DNA of 64,000 bases from Actinokineospora auranticolor (GTDB lineage Bacteria; Actinomycetota; Actinomycetes; Mycobacteriales; Pseudonocardiaceae), in the NCBI RefSeq assembly GCF_002934265.1, contig NZ_PTIX01000010.1, positions 62,001 to 126,000 of the forward strand, read 5' to 3'. The first letter of the stretch is position 1. Every line of letters begins with the position of its first letter. The notes under the pieces were generated by a model. That model did no database searches, had not been told where the DNA came from, and saw only the letters and a list, made by a program, of their open reading frames with translations. Positions 20,068-29,495 of this stretch are shown here, piece by piece. Made by a program: the position numbers and the translations under genes.

Positions 20068-21354
20068 GTGGCAAGGCAGGGTCTGATCGGCCGCATCGGC
20101 ATCGCGGCGGTACTGGTGCTCACCGCGAGCGCGTGCGGGACCGACTCCGGTTCGCGCCCGACCCCCCCGCAGGCCGCGCTCGACGGTGTCGGGCCGATCA
20201 CCCTGGCGACCGGCAAGGACACCTCGGGCAACCTGCAGAACCAGATCGACGGCTGGAACTCGGCGCACCCGGACCAGCGGGTGAGCCTGATCGAGCTGCC
20301 GGAGAACGCCGACGCGCAGCGCCAGCAGATGGTGCAGAACGCGCAGACCCGCTCGGACACCTACGCGGTGCTCAACCTCGATGTCATCTGGACCGCGGAG
20401 TTCGCCGCGAACCAGTGGGTGGTGCAGCTGCCGGAGGCGGAGTTCCCGCTGGACAAGCTGCTGCCCGCGACCGTCGAGACCGGCACGTACTTCAACCGGC
20501 TCTACGCGGTGCCGACCAACTCCGACGGCGGGTTGCTCTACTACCGCAAGGACCTGCTGGACGCGGCGGGTCTGACGCCGCCGAAGACGTGGGCCGAGCT
20601 GTCGGCGGCGTGCGCGAAGGTCCTGCCCGCCAACCCCGGGACCTCCTGCTACGCCGGGCAGTTCGAGAAGTACGAGGGCCTGACGGTCAACTTCTCCGAG
20701 GCGGTGAACTCGGCGGGCGGCGCGGTGGTCGGCCCGGACGGCAAGCCCACGCTGGACACCGAGGCCGCGCGCAAGGGCCTGGAGTTCCTGGTGAACGGCG
20801 TCAAGTCCGGCGAGATCCCGGGGAAGGCGCGCACGTTCAAGGAGGAGGAGGGGCGGCGCGCGTTCCAGGCGGGCGAGCTGGTGTTCCACCGGCAGTGGCC
20901 GTACCAGTACCTGAAGGCCGCCGCGACGGACGGTTCCTCGGCGGTGGCGGGGAAGTTCGCGGTGGCGCCGCTGCCGGGGCTCACCGGTCCCGGGTCGTCC
21001 ACTTTGGGCGGTCACAACCTGGCGGTGAGCGCGTTCGCGAAGAACAAGAAGACGGCGCTGGAGTTCATCAAGTACCTGTCCAGCGAGGAGCAGCAGCGGG
21101 CGAACCTGGAGAAGTCGTCGCAGGCGCCGACCTGGGCCGCGCTCTACGACGACCCGGCGCTGACCGCGCGCTTCCCGTACCTGCCGACGCTCAAGCAGAG
21201 CATCCTCGGCGCCAAGCGGCGGCCCGCGGTGGTGAAGTACCAGGAGGTGTCCACCGCGATCCAGAACGCGGTCTACGACGCCATGGGCGGGAAGGGTGAC
21301 GTCGGTGGCGCGCTGACGGGTCTGCAGGCGCGGCTGTCCGAGCTGACCAAGTGA
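20068..21354 (+). CDS. ABC transporter sugar-binding lipoprotein (alpha-glucoside/trehalose type)
   Basis: 428-residue extracellular solute-binding protein of family 1 (MalE/LpqY-like). A lipoprotein signal ends at LTASAC. The mature part begins the binding fold with ITLATGKDTSGNLQNQIDGWN and contains the family motifs YAVPTNSDGGLLYYRKDLL and KTALEFIKYLSSEEQQ. Overall pattern is closest to LpqY/ThuE trehalose-maltose binders (judged by eye). GTG 20068 follows GGGAGG; earlier in-frame codons lack a site. The stop overlaps the next gene (GTGA). A 6-2-6 inverted repeat (CTTTCC/GGAAAG) at 19898-19911 upstream may be regulatory. No ATPase gene is present; actinobacteria often use a shared MsiK elsewhere. 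Confidence 0.88.
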   Translation: MARQGLIGRIGIAAVLVLTASACGTDSGSRPTPPQAALDGVGPITLATGKDTSGNLQNQIDGWNSAHPDQRVSLIELPENADAQRQQMVQNAQTRSDTYAVLNLDVIWTAEFAANQWVVQLPEAEFPLDKLLPATVETGTYFNRLYAVPTNSDGGLLYYRKDLLDAAGLTPPKTWAELSAACAKVLPANPGTSCYAGQFEKYEGLTVNFSEAVNSAGGAVVGPDGKPTLDTEAARKGLEFLVNGVKSGEIPGKARTFKEEEGRRAFQAGELVFHRQWPYQYLKAAATDGSSAVAGKFAVAPLPGLTGPGSSTLGGHNLAVSAFAKNKKTALEFIKYLSSEEQQRANLEKSSQAPTWAALYDDPALTARFPYLPTLKQSILGAKRRPAVVKYQEVSTAIQNAVYDAMGGKGDVGGALTGLQARLSELTK

Positions 21355-22292
21355 CAGCCGTCGCCGACCCACCGAGATCCCGTCGGCGCGCGGGGACCGG
21401 GCGGCTGGCCGCCGCCCTGGTCTCCCCCACGCTGGTCGTGCTGGGTCTGGTGGTGGCGTACCCGATCGTCTCGGCCGTCCGGCTGGCGTTCTACCAGCGC
21501 AACGACGGCGTGGACCCGGAAACCGGCCTGCTGGAGACCGGCTACCGGTTCGTCGGCATCGACAACTTCGCCGACATGGTCACCGGCGCCACCGCGGGCC
21601 GCTTCCTCAACGCGCTGTGGAACACCACGACGTTCACGGTGGTCGGGGTCGCGGTCGAGGTCGTGCTCGGTGTGCTGATGGCCCTGGTGATGCACCACGC
21701 GTTCCGGGGCAGGGCGCTGGTGCGGGCGAGCATCCTGGTGCCGTGGGCGGTGCCGACGGCGATCGCGGGTCTGCTGTGGAACTGGGTGTTCCAGGCCGAC
21801 GGCGTGGCCAACGACCTGCTGCCGGGCCCGGCGATCCTGTGGACCACCGACGGGCTGCAGGCGTGGTTCGCGGTGATCATCGCCGACACCTGGAAGACGG
21901 CCCCGTTCATCGGCCTGCTCGTGCTGGCCGGGCTCCAGGTCATCCCCCAGGAGGTCTACGAGGCCGCGCGGCTGGACGGGGCCTCGCCGTGGCGGCAGTT
22001 CTCCTCGGTCACGCTGCCGCTGGTGCGGCCGACGCTGCTGGTGGCGGTGCTGTTCCGGATCCTCGACACGCTGCGGATGTTCGACCTGCCGTACACGCTG
22101 GTGGGGCCGGGCAAGGACGCCACGGACACGGTGACGGTGCTGGCGTTCGAGGAGGCCGTGCGGTTCGGGCGGTACGGCCCGGCGTCGGCGTACGCGGTGT
22201 TCCTGTTCCTGTACGTGGCGGTGGTGGCCTTCGTGTTCGTCCGGCTGCTGGGCGCGGACGTCGTGGGGGCGCGGGTGGGGAGGAACCGGTGA
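21351..22292 (+). CDS. ABC transporter permease (MalF-type)
   Basis: 313-residue inner-membrane permease with six predicted helices. The EAA loop that contacts the ATPase reads YEAARLDGASPWRQFSSVTLP (near residues 203-223), with conserved E-A-A, G and L-P. It starts with GTG overlapping the binding-protein stop by 4 bp and ends overlapping the next permease by 4 bp, so translation is coupled. It forms the import channel with the following permease. Confidence 0.9.
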   Translation: MTAVADPPRSRRRAGTGRLAAALVSPTLVVLGLVVAYPIVSAVRLAFYQRNDGVDPETGLLETGYRFVGIDNFADMVTGATAGRFLNALWNTTTFTVVGVAVEVVLGVLMALVMHHAFRGRALVRASILVPWAVPTAIAGLLWNWVFQADGVANDLLPGPAILWTTDGLQAWFAVIIADTWKTAPFIGLLVLAGLQVIPQEVYEAARLDGASPWRQFSSVTLPLVRPTLLVAVLFRILDTLRMFDLPYTLVGPGKDATDTVTVLAFEEAVRFGRYGPASAYAVFLFLYVAVVAFVFVRLLGADVVGARVGRNR

Positions 22293-23116
22293 GCACCCGT
22301 CTGCGCTCGGCGCTGCCGTACCTGGGGATCGCGGCGATCGTGGCGTACTGCCTGGCGCCGTTCTACTGGATGCTGGTCTCCAGCCTCCGCCGCACCAGCG
22401 ACATCTTCGACTCGGGCCCCATCCCCTCCCCACTCTCGTTCGAGTCCTACACCGCCGCCTTCGACGACCGCAACGGCTTCCTGCGGTCACTGCTGAACAG
22501 CTTCATCGTCGCGGGCGCCACCACGGTCCTGGTGCTGCTCTTCGCCACCTTCGCCGCGTACGCGTTGGCCCGGTTGACCTTCCGGTTCAAGAACGCGGTG
22601 CTGGCGCTGATCATCGCCACCAGCATGTTCCCGGGCATCTCCCTGCTGATCCCCCTGCTGGACCTGTTCTCGGACATCGACTGGATCAACACCTACCAGG
22701 CCATGATCGTCCCCAACGTCGGCTACGTCCTCCCCCTCGCCGTCTGGAACCTCACGGCCTTCTTCCGCCAGATGCCGGGAGAACTGGAGGAAGCGGCCCA
22801 AATAGACGGTTGCACCCCGGCCCAAGCCTTCCGAAAGGTCATCCTCCCCATCGCCACCCCCGGCGTGTTCACCACCGCGATCATCACCTTCATCGCGGCC
22901 TGGAACGAGTTCATCATCGCGCTGTCGGTGGTGAACCGGGAGGAGCTGAAGACGGCCCCGGTCATCACGAGCCAGTTCACCGGGACGACGCAGTTCGACT
23001 CGCCGTTCGGCACGCAGATGGCGGCGGGCGTCATCGTGACGATCCCACTGGTGATCCTCGTCCTGCTCTTCCAGCGCCGCATCGTGGCGGGCTTGACGGC
23101 AGGAGGGGTCAAATGA
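22289..23116 (+). CDS. ABC transporter permease (MalG-type)
   Basis: 275-residue permease, the usual partner of a MalF-type protein. Six helices; the EAA loop has EEAAQIDGC then P-x-x-A-F-R-K-V-I-L-P. The first helix PYLGIAAIVAYCLAPFYWML is followed by the periplasmic S-L-R/K segment. GTG 22289 overlaps the upstream stop. The operon appears to end here; no terminator is visible before the next open frame 16 bp on, which is of different base composition. Confidence 0.9.
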   Translation: MSTRLRSALPYLGIAAIVAYCLAPFYWMLVSSLRRTSDIFDSGPIPSPLSFESYTAAFDDRNGFLRSLLNSFIVAGATTVLVLLFATFAAYALARLTFRFKNAVLALIIATSMFPGISLLIPLLDLFSDIDWINTYQAMIVPNVGYVLPLAVWNLTAFFRQMPGELEEAAQIDGCTPAQAFRKVILPIATPGVFTTAIITFIAAWNEFIIALSVVNREELKTAPVITSQFTGTTQFDSPFGTQMAAGVIVTIPLVILVLLFQRRIVAGLTAGGVK

Positions 23117-23132
23117 TTCCACGGAAGGTATT

Positions 23133-25442
23133 GTGAGCGAGAATACACTAGTCACAATCGGGCGCTTCATCACTCACTGCCTACTGCCGAACGGGTACCA
23201 TTTTCCGGAAGAGTTCGGGAAAGCGATCAACCTTACCCCAACCGGCTCCGAGATCATCGGCCAGATCGCAGGCGAGCACCCGGACTTTCTTGACTCCGAC
23301 TTGAAGGCAGCAGCTTTGGGCCGATTCACGGCCCGCAATTCACTGCTTATCGATTGCGACCGAAGCGGCGCAGCTGCCGCCCTTGAATCCATCAGTGTAG
23401 AGGTGGCCGAAAAACGGATTAGATACCCGTGGATTTTGGGCCAGGGCCTCGACCAGAGGTATGCGAAGCTGTACAGCACCGACCTGATACAGGAGTCACT
23501 TCCCCCGATACAGTCGTATCAGCTGCTGGACCCACTACCACAGGGAGTGTTCCAACTTCGCAACCTGGTGTGCGGACCATTCGGGTTGCAGGAGTCGGCG
23601 TCGGCACGCTACTTCGCACCTCTGACCTGCGGCCCAACCTATCTGTGCCCCCGAGTCGAGTGCACCACAGGCCACCACGTCGGCCTGAGGACGGGCGACA
23701 CCGACGCGGGCCAGGCGTGGCAGATCATCGAACGGCGTTACCCGACCGGCGGCGTACTGTCGAACCACGTCATTGACATCCTTCGTCCAGATGATGACTA
23801 CTACGACGTGTTCAACGCCGACAACCTCCCGTGGCTCGTCGGCAACGGATTGACGCCCGACGAACAGCGCACCCTGGTCCAAACTCTGATCCGCAAGGAT
23901 CGACTGATGATCACCGACCGGCTGTCCGGGGCGCACGGGATGCCGACCAACAAGAATGCCGTGATCAAAATGATCACATCCTACGACGACGCGCGTTGCC
24001 TTCAACTAACCCTGCTCTACCCCACTACCGATATCGTCGAGGCGATTGAAGAACTCGTGGACGACGACGCGATCCACCTGACACCTACCGAACTCAGAAA
24101 GGCTGTCGCGGTACGCCACAAGGCGGGTGGATCGTTCCATGTGGAGCAGGAACTGAGCCGGAACGGAATCCGCTTCACCGGGAACACTCAACCGCTCAAC
24201 CTGCGAACGTTTCTACAGTCGATCTACGCGACCGAAGAGCAGCGAGAAGAGCTCGGCTATTTGTTGCGCGAATACCAGAGCGGCACCCCCTACGACAAGC
24301 TCGACTACTTCCTGCGCGATGCCGACGAGAACGAACTGCTGAGTCGGCTGGTGCTTTCCACACGTGGCTCCTTGATGCGCTCGTTCAAGGAGTTGAGGTA
24401 CGGCAGGTTCGAGGTGCCCGCAGGTCCGGAGGACGAGCAGAGACTTCGCGGCCGGTTGCTGTGGAAGTTGGGGCGCACCCAGGAGCCGCCGCCCAGCAAT
24501 GACCAAGCGGTGTTGCGCCACATCGATCGGATACGGGAGGTGGAGAACGTCGAGTACGCCGCCGGCACCGAGTGGGCAACCGTCGCGCGCAGCGCCGGGC
24601 TCGACCTCTTCGTCGAAGCGGAGTCGTTCCTGGCGTCGGCGACCGAGTTCGCCTGCTGGCTCCTCACCAACGATCACTGCGGCCGCAAGGAGGAGCTCTT
24701 CGTCTACAGCAGAGCCAAGTCGAGGGCGTGGAGCGCCTCGGTCCTCTCCCAGGAGTCCGACAACTTCACCTACGACCCGGCGGGCCGGAACTCCCTCGGG
24801 GTGCTGATCGAGTCTTTGCTCCGAGTCGCGCAGGTAGCCGAACGGACAGTCGAGAACGCCGACATGTACGTCAAACAGTCGGACGGCCCGACGTACAGCA
24901 AGTACACGCAGTTGCGCATCTACCCGTTCAACCACTCACGAATGGTCTGCGACCTGACCCGTCAGAGCCAGTCCACCCTGATCGATGCCTTGCGCGAGGC
25001 GCACTCGACGCTGGTGCGGGCCAAGGTCGCCGAGGTGCGCAACCGCCTGGGGCACGCCCCGTCGACCTTCCCGACATTGACGGACCTCATCCGGGCAGCG
25101 GAGGGTGTCTCAGCCGCGGCGACCACCCTGACCTCCGCCGGCCTCACTCCCACGGTGTTCGGCTTCGAGTCCTCGCTGCGCACCGCGTCAGGCAGGACGA
25201 AGAAGACCTATCGCGACGGCAGCAACCGGGAGGCCCACCTCTACCTGCCGTCGCCGCTCACCGGCACGGGCATCCCCGACGGCGACCACCAGATGATCAT
25301 CTGTGGTTCCGCCATCGTCGCCAACACCACCGAACCGCTTCGGTTCCTGGTCGAGGAGGACACCGTGTTCGCCGACTACTGGCGTGGATACCGTGACCGC
25401 GACACCAGTGGCCCCGCGGCGCATTCGACAGGCGCCCGCTAG
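23133..25442 (+). CDS. Large orphan protein of unknown function (possible HEPN-like motif)
   Basis: 769-residue protein I do not recognise. GTG 23133 follows GGAAGGT. Base composition is visibly lower than its neighbours (34 of 60 bases G/C at 23161-23220), codon use is mixed, and several A/T-ending codons occur; the last third is closer to the host. No signal peptide or membrane helix. A Cys/His cluster (Cys166, Cys172, Cys177, His181-182) could bind zinc. Residues 636-641 read R-N-R-L-G-H inside a helical region, which fits the RX4-6H motif of HEPN ribonucleases; this is suggestive only. It sits 16 bp after the ABC permease and converges on the GlcNAc-kinase-like gene. Probably acquired; a stand-alone defence role is speculation. 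Confidence 0.7.
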   Translation: MSENTLVTIGRFITHCLLPNGYHFPEEFGKAINLTPTGSEIIGQIAGEHPDFLDSDLKAAALGRFTARNSLLIDCDRSGAAAALESISVEVAEKRIRYPWILGQGLDQRYAKLYSTDLIQESLPPIQSYQLLDPLPQGVFQLRNLVCGPFGLQESASARYFAPLTCGPTYLCPRVECTTGHHVGLRTGDTDAGQAWQIIERRYPTGGVLSNHVIDILRPDDDYYDVFNADNLPWLVGNGLTPDEQRTLVQTLIRKDRLMITDRLSGAHGMPTNKNAVIKMITSYDDARCLQLTLLYPTTDIVEAIEELVDDDAIHLTPTELRKAVAVRHKAGGSFHVEQELSRNGIRFTGNTQPLNLRTFLQSIYATEEQREELGYLLREYQSGTPYDKLDYFLRDADENELLSRLVLSTRGSLMRSFKELRYGRFEVPAGPEDEQRLRGRLLWKLGRTQEPPPSNDQAVLRHIDRIREVENVEYAAGTEWATVARSAGLDLFVEAESFLASATEFACWLLTNDHCGRKEELFVYSRAKSRAWSASVLSQESDNFTYDPAGRNSLGVLIESLLRVAQVAERTVENADMYVKQSDGPTYSKYTQLRIYPFNHSRMVCDLTRQSQSTLIDALREAHSTLVRAKVAEVRNRLGHAPSTFPTLTDLIRAAEGVSAAATTLTSAGLTPTVFGFESSLRTASGRTKKTYRDGSNREAHLYLPSPLTGTGIPDGDHQMIICGSAIVANTTEPLRFLVEEDTVFADYWRGYRDRDTSGPAAHSTGAR

Positions 25443-25472
25443 GCGGCAACCGTTCTCGGTGCCAACCACCGC

Positions 25473-26420
25473 TCAGGAGAAGCTCGCCAGCACCCGCTCG
25501 TACGCGGCCGGTTCGGCCTTGAGCTGGTCCAGCCCCAACCGGGCCGCCCCCAGGATCGGCGGGTTCCGCGCCACGTGCAGGCGCGCGCGGGGGGCTCGGG
25601 TCGCGTAGCCCGACTCCACGGCCGCCATGAACCTCGGCGAACCACCCGTCAGCACCCCACCGCCCAGGATCACGTCCGCGGGCGTGTCCAGGAGGTCCAG
25701 GCGGTCCAGGATCGCGCAGCCCAGGAGGCAGGCCTCCTCCGCCATGCGGGCCGCCAGGCCCAGGGCCACGGGGTCCGACGACTCCAGCAGCCGCGGTGCC
25801 AGCTCACCCAGCCGGTGCCGGGGGATCTCGCCGTTGTGGATCGCCACGGCCGCCGCGGTCGCGCTGGGCGTGTGGAAGTGGTCGCACACCAGGGAAACCA
25901 GTTCCGTCGGCACGCCCCGGCCGTCTTCCGCGCGGACCGCGTGCCACAGCGCTTCCTCGCCCAGGTGCTGCCCGCCGCCCCAGTCGCCCGTCAGCTTGCC
26001 CAGGGCCGGGAAGCGGGCGACGCGCCCGTCCGGGCCGATGCCCGCCGCGTTCACGCCCGCGCCGCACACCACCGCGACGCCCCACCCGCGCGTGGTTCCC
26101 GCGCGCAGCAAGGCAAACGTATCGTTGCCGACCTCCACCGACGGCGCGATCCCGCGCCGCAGGAACTCGTCGCGGAGGGCGGTTTCCTCCTCCGGGAGGT
26201 CCGCGCCCGCCAGGTAGGCCGCGACGTGGTCCGCGTACGGCGGCGGGACGCCGAGCATCTCCGCCGCCGTACGGGCCACTACGTCCACCGCTGCCTCGAC
26301 ACCGACGGTCTGCGGTTCGAAACCGGCGCCGCGGCCCCGGGCGAGGACGGTGCCGTCCTCGCGGACCAGGGCCACGTCGGTTTTGCTGTTCCCGCCGTCG
26401 ATGGCGAGGACCGTCCTCAT
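25473..26420 (-). CDS. BadF/BadG/BcrA/BcrD-type ATPase, N-acetylglucosamine kinase-like
   Basis: 315-residue ASKHA-fold kinase. Phosphate-1 loop at the start (AIDGGNSKTDVALV), adenosine/phosphate-2 region (VAVVCGAGVNAAG), a GDWGGG motif (KLTGDWGGGQHLGEEAL) typical of GlcNAc kinases, and a late ILGGGVLTGG motif. ATG 26420 overlaps the stop of the GH4 gene by 4 bp, making it the last gene of the Ngc operon. It probably phosphorylates GlcNAc (or a related hexosamine) released in the cytoplasm, giving GlcNAc-6-phosphate for the DasR-controlled Nag pathway. Substrate inferred from context and family. Confidence 0.85.
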   Translation of the reverse strand: MRTVLAIDGGNSKTDVALVREDGTVLARGRGAGFEPQTVGVEAAVDVVARTAAEMLGVPPPYADHVAAYLAGADLPEEETALRDEFLRRGIAPSVEVGNDTFALLRAGTTRGWGVAVVCGAGVNAAGIGPDGRVARFPALGKLTGDWGGGQHLGEEALWHAVRAEDGRGVPTELVSLVCDHFHTPSATAAAVAIHNGEIPRHRLGELAPRLLESSDPVALGLAARMAEEACLLGCAILDRLDLLDTPADVILGGGVLTGGSPRFMAAVESGYATRAPRARLHVARNPPILGAARLGLDQLKAEPAAYERVLASFS

Positions 26421-27679
26421 CGGACGGAGGCCCACGGGAGGAAGTCGCGGTTGACCTCGATCAGCCTGCCCGCCAGCCGCTCGGCCACCGAGATCTGGCC
26501 GACCAGCGGGTGCGCCAGCAGCGCCTCGGTCACCAGGTCCTCGCCGCCGGTGATGGCCGCGCGGACCGCCAGCGACTCGTACGCCGACACGTGCCCGATC
26601 AGACCGGCCAGCAGCGGTGAAACCGGTGCCACGGGCCAGGTCTGGGCGCCCGCCGAGGTCACCGTGGCGGGTACCTCGACGACGGCGTTGTCCGGCAGGA
26701 ACGGCAGGGTGCCGTTGTTGCGGACGTTGACCACGTGCACGTCCCCGCCCTCGCCGAACAGCGACGCGAGCAGCGCCACCGCGGCCTCGGAGTAGAACGC
26801 GCCGCCGCGGCTGGTCAGCAGGTCGGGCTTGGTGTCGACGCTCGGGTCGGCGTAGAGCTCGAGGAGCTTGTCCTCGACCTCCTTGACCGCGCTGGCCCGC
26901 GACGTCCCAACCTTCTGCTCGGCGACGACCGCGTCGTGCTCGTAGTAGTACCGCAGGTAGTACGACGGCACGACGCCCAGCCGGTGCAGCACCGGCTCCG
27001 GCAGCCCGATCTGCTTGGCGATGGCCTCGCCGTGCTGGTCGATCAGCCGGGGCAGGACGTCCTCGCCGCGCAGGTAGACCGCGCGGATCCAGGTCAGGTG
27101 GTTGAGCCCGACGTGGTCGAGGGCGATCCGCGACGGTTCGACGTCGAGCAGCGCGGCGAAGCGCCGCTGGAAGCCGATCGCCACGTTGCACAGGCCGATC
27201 GCCCGGTGCCCGGCGTCGAGCAGCGCCTTGGTGACGATGCCGACCGGGTTGGTGAAGTCCACGATCCACGCCTTCGGCGCGACCGCGGCGACCCGCTCGG
27301 CGACGTCGAGCACGACCCGCACGGTGCGCATGGCCATGGCCAGGCCGCCCGCGCCGACGGTCTCCTGCCCGACGCACCCGCACTCCAACGGGACCGTCTC
27401 GTCCTGGTGGCGCATGGCCTGCCCGCCGACGCGGAGCTGGATCAGCACCGCGTCCGCGCCCGCCACGCCCTTCTCCAGCTCGGTGGCGGTGGACAACCGG
27501 GCCGGGTGGCCCGCGCGGTTGAGGATCCGCGCGGACACCCCGGCCACCAGGCCGAGCCGGTGCTCGTCGGTGTCGATCAGCACCAGCTCGGTGACCGGCA
27601 ACTCGGCGCGCAGTCTGGCGATGCCGTCGACCAGCTCCGGGGTGTAGGTCGAGCCTCCGCCGACGACCGCGAGTTTCAC
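26417..27679 (-). CDS. GH4 family NAD-dependent glycosidase (6-phospho-beta-glucosidase-like)
   Basis: 420-residue GH4 enzyme, which needs NAD and a divalent metal and cleaves glycosides by a redox-elimination route. The Rossmann start reads LAVVGGGSTYTPEL. The metal/catalytic part has VGLCNVAIGF (the C-N pair) and GLNHLTW (Asn-His). VGQETVGAGG is the conserved loop after the NAD fold. GTG 27679 overlaps the upstream permease stop (GTGA). GH4 6-phospho-glucosidases usually partner PTS systems; here it lies in an ABC operon, so it may act on imported beta-linked disaccharides such as chitobiose or cellobiose, perhaps after phosphorylation. Substrate uncertain. Confidence 0.88.
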   Translation of the reverse strand: MKLAVVGGGSTYTPELVDGIARLRAELPVTELVLIDTDEHRLGLVAGVSARILNRAGHPARLSTATELEKGVAGADAVLIQLRVGGQAMRHQDETVPLECGCVGQETVGAGGLAMAMRTVRVVLDVAERVAAVAPKAWIVDFTNPVGIVTKALLDAGHRAIGLCNVAIGFQRRFAALLDVEPSRIALDHVGLNHLTWIRAVYLRGEDVLPRLIDQHGEAIAKQIGLPEPVLHRLGVVPSYYLRYYYEHDAVVAEQKVGTSRASAVKEVEDKLLELYADPSVDTKPDLLTSRGGAFYSEAAVALLASLFGEGGDVHVVNVRNNGTLPFLPDNAVVEVPATVTSAGAQTWPVAPVSPLLAGLIGHVSAYESLAVRAAITGGEDLVTEALLAHPLVGQISVAERLAGRLIEVNRDFLPWASVR

Positions 27680-28593
27680 TTGAGCGCTCCCGAGGTGAGC
27701 CCGGCTTGGATCTGCCGCTGGAAGATCAGGTAGACCACCAGCGCCGGGATGATCGTCATGGTCAGCGCCGCGAACAGGCCCGGCCAGTCGGCCTGGTAGC
27801 CGGCGTTGGTCGAGATGTTCGCGATGCCCTGGGTCAGCACCCACTTCTTGTCGTCGCCCGCGAGCAGCACGATCGGCAGCAGGTACTGGTTCCACTGCCC
27901 GATCACGTTGAAGACCGTGATGCTGATCAGGCCCGGCTTGGCCATCGGCACCATGATCTGGAAGAACGTGCGGGTGTGCGACGCGCCGTCGATCATGGCG
28001 GCCTCGGCGATCGGCACCGGGAGGGTGCGGAAGAACGCCGAGAGGAAGAACACCGTGAACGGCAGTGAGTACGCGATGTAGACCAGGATCAGGCCCAGGT
28101 GCGTGTTCAGCAACCCGAGGTTGCGGACCACGAAGAACAGCGGCACCAGGGCCAGGAACACCGGGAACACCATGCCGGAGACGAACAGCGTGTAGATGAA
28201 CCGGTTGCCCCGGAAGGAGAACCGGGACAGCACGTACGCCGCCATCGCCCCGAGCAGCATCGTGCCCGCTGTGCCGCAGGCGACCACGATGACGCTGTTG
28301 AACAGGTAGGTCCCGACGTTGGCCTTCTCCCACGCCCGGCCCCACGAGTCCCAGCTGATCGAACTCGGCAGGCCGAGCGGATCGGTGAAGATCTGGGTGT
28401 TCGTCTTGAACGAGGCCAGGAACGTCCACAGGATCGGCAGGATCACGGTGAGCGCCCAGACGAACAGCGCCAGGTGCGAGAGCCCCTTGAACGCGGGGTT
28501 GCCCCGGTCGTGCTTGTTGCGGCGCACCGGGGGCGGACCGGAACCGTTGTCCGGTCCGCCTTCGGTGCGCTCGACGGTGAGGTTGGCGCTCAT
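27676..28593 (-). CDS. ngcG: ABC transporter permease, NgcG-like
   Basis: 305-residue permease with six helices. A long polar N-terminal tail (about 30 residues) precedes helix 1. The EAA loop reads IAEAAMIDGASHTRTFFQIMVP. Its ATG (28593) shares bases with the upstream permease stop (TGATG). Name by analogy with the Streptomyces NgcEFG GlcNAc/chitobiose importer, supported by the neighbouring NgcE-like binding protein and the DasR operator. The ATPase must come from elsewhere (MsiK). Confidence 0.85.
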   Translation of the reverse strand: MSANLTVERTEGGPDNGSGPPPVRRNKHDRGNPAFKGLSHLALFVWALTVILPILWTFLASFKTNTQIFTDPLGLPSSISWDSWGRAWEKANVGTYLFNSVIVVACGTAGTMLLGAMAAYVLSRFSFRGNRFIYTLFVSGMVFPVFLALVPLFFVVRNLGLLNTHLGLILVYIAYSLPFTVFFLSAFFRTLPVPIAEAAMIDGASHTRTFFQIMVPMAKPGLISITVFNVIGQWNQYLLPIVLLAGDDKKWVLTQGIANISTNAGYQADWPGLFAALTMTIIPALVVYLIFQRQIQAGLTSGALK

Positions 28594-29495
28594 CAGTACT
28601 CGATCCGTTCCCGCCTGGTCACCCGGAGGGTGAGCACGGCGAAGGTGAGGCTGAGGACGAACAGCGCGACACCCATGGCTGAGGCGTAACCGTACTTGGA
28701 GAAGGTGAACGCGTTGCGCCAGATCTCCAGCGGCAGCACGGTCGTCGAGCCGTCCGGGCCACCCCGGTCGACCGAGAGGACCTGCACGATGGCGAACCCG
28801 TCGAACGCGGCGATGCCCAGGTACACCCAGGCGACCTGCATGGTGTCCCACAGCAGCGGCAGCGTGACCTGGAAGAACATCCGGCCCTTGCTGCAGCCGT
28901 CGAGCTGCGCGGCCTCGACGATCTCCTTGGGGATGGAGGCCATGCCCGCGGCGAAGAGCACCACGTAGAAGCCGACCGCCTGCCACACCAGCACCGCGAT
29001 CAGCATCCACAGCGCCAGGTTCGGCTTGGTGAGCCAGCCGATCGGCTCGACGCCGACCAGGTCGAGCAGGCCGTTGAGCACACCGCCCTTGTCGGGGCGG
29101 TACATGGCCTGGAACAGCACGCCGATCACGGCGACCGCGAGGACCTGCGGGAAGAAGAACACCGCCTGGTAGAAGCGCGATCCCCGCACGCCCTTGGTCC
29201 CGGCGCCCATGTTGAGCAGGAACGCGAAGAACAGCGCGATGATCAGCGTCACCAGCGGCAGCACCAGCAGCAGGATGCCGTGGTGCAGCACCGCCTTCCA
29301 GAAGACGCTGTCGGAGAACAGCACCTCGAAGTTCTTGAAGCCCACGAACTTCGGGGAGGCGGTGATGCCCTTCCAGTCGGTCAGCGCCAGGTAGAACGCC
29401 TGCAGGTACGGCGCGATGACGAAGATGACGTAGATGATGATCGGCAGCGCCAGGAACGAGATGACGAACCTGGCGCCGCCGCGGGGCATCCTCAT
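28593..29495 (-). CDS. ngcF: ABC transporter permease, NgcF-like
   Basis: 300-residue permease. Six helices; the EAA loop reads IVEAAQLDGCSKGRMFFQVTLP. The first periplasmic region contains TDWKGITASPKFVGFKNF, typical of MalF-type partners. ATG 29495 overlaps the NgcE stop by 4 bp. It pairs with the following permease to form the channel of the GlcNAc/chitobiose importer. Function by family and context. Confidence 0.86.
   Translation of the reverse strand: MRMPRGGARFVISFLALPIIIYVIFVIAPYLQAFYLALTDWKGITASPKFVGFKNFEVLFSDSVFWKAVLHHGILLLVLPLVTLIIALFFAFLLNMGAGTKGVRGSRFYQAVFFFPQVLAVAVIGVLFQAMYRPDKGGVLNGLLDLVGVEPIGWLTKPNLALWMLIAVLVWQAVGFYVVLFAAGMASIPKEIVEAAQLDGCSKGRMFFQVTLPLLWDTMQVAWVYLGIAAFDGFAIVQVLSVDRGGPDGSTTVLPLEIWRNAFTFSKYGYASAMGVALFVLSLTFAVLTLRVTRRERIEY

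Noticed and set aside
20005-21372. Minus-strand frame antisense to the sugar-binding protein
   Set aside because: Arg/Leu/Val low-complexity translation; the plus-strand gene has a lipobox, ribosome binding site and overlapping downstream gene.
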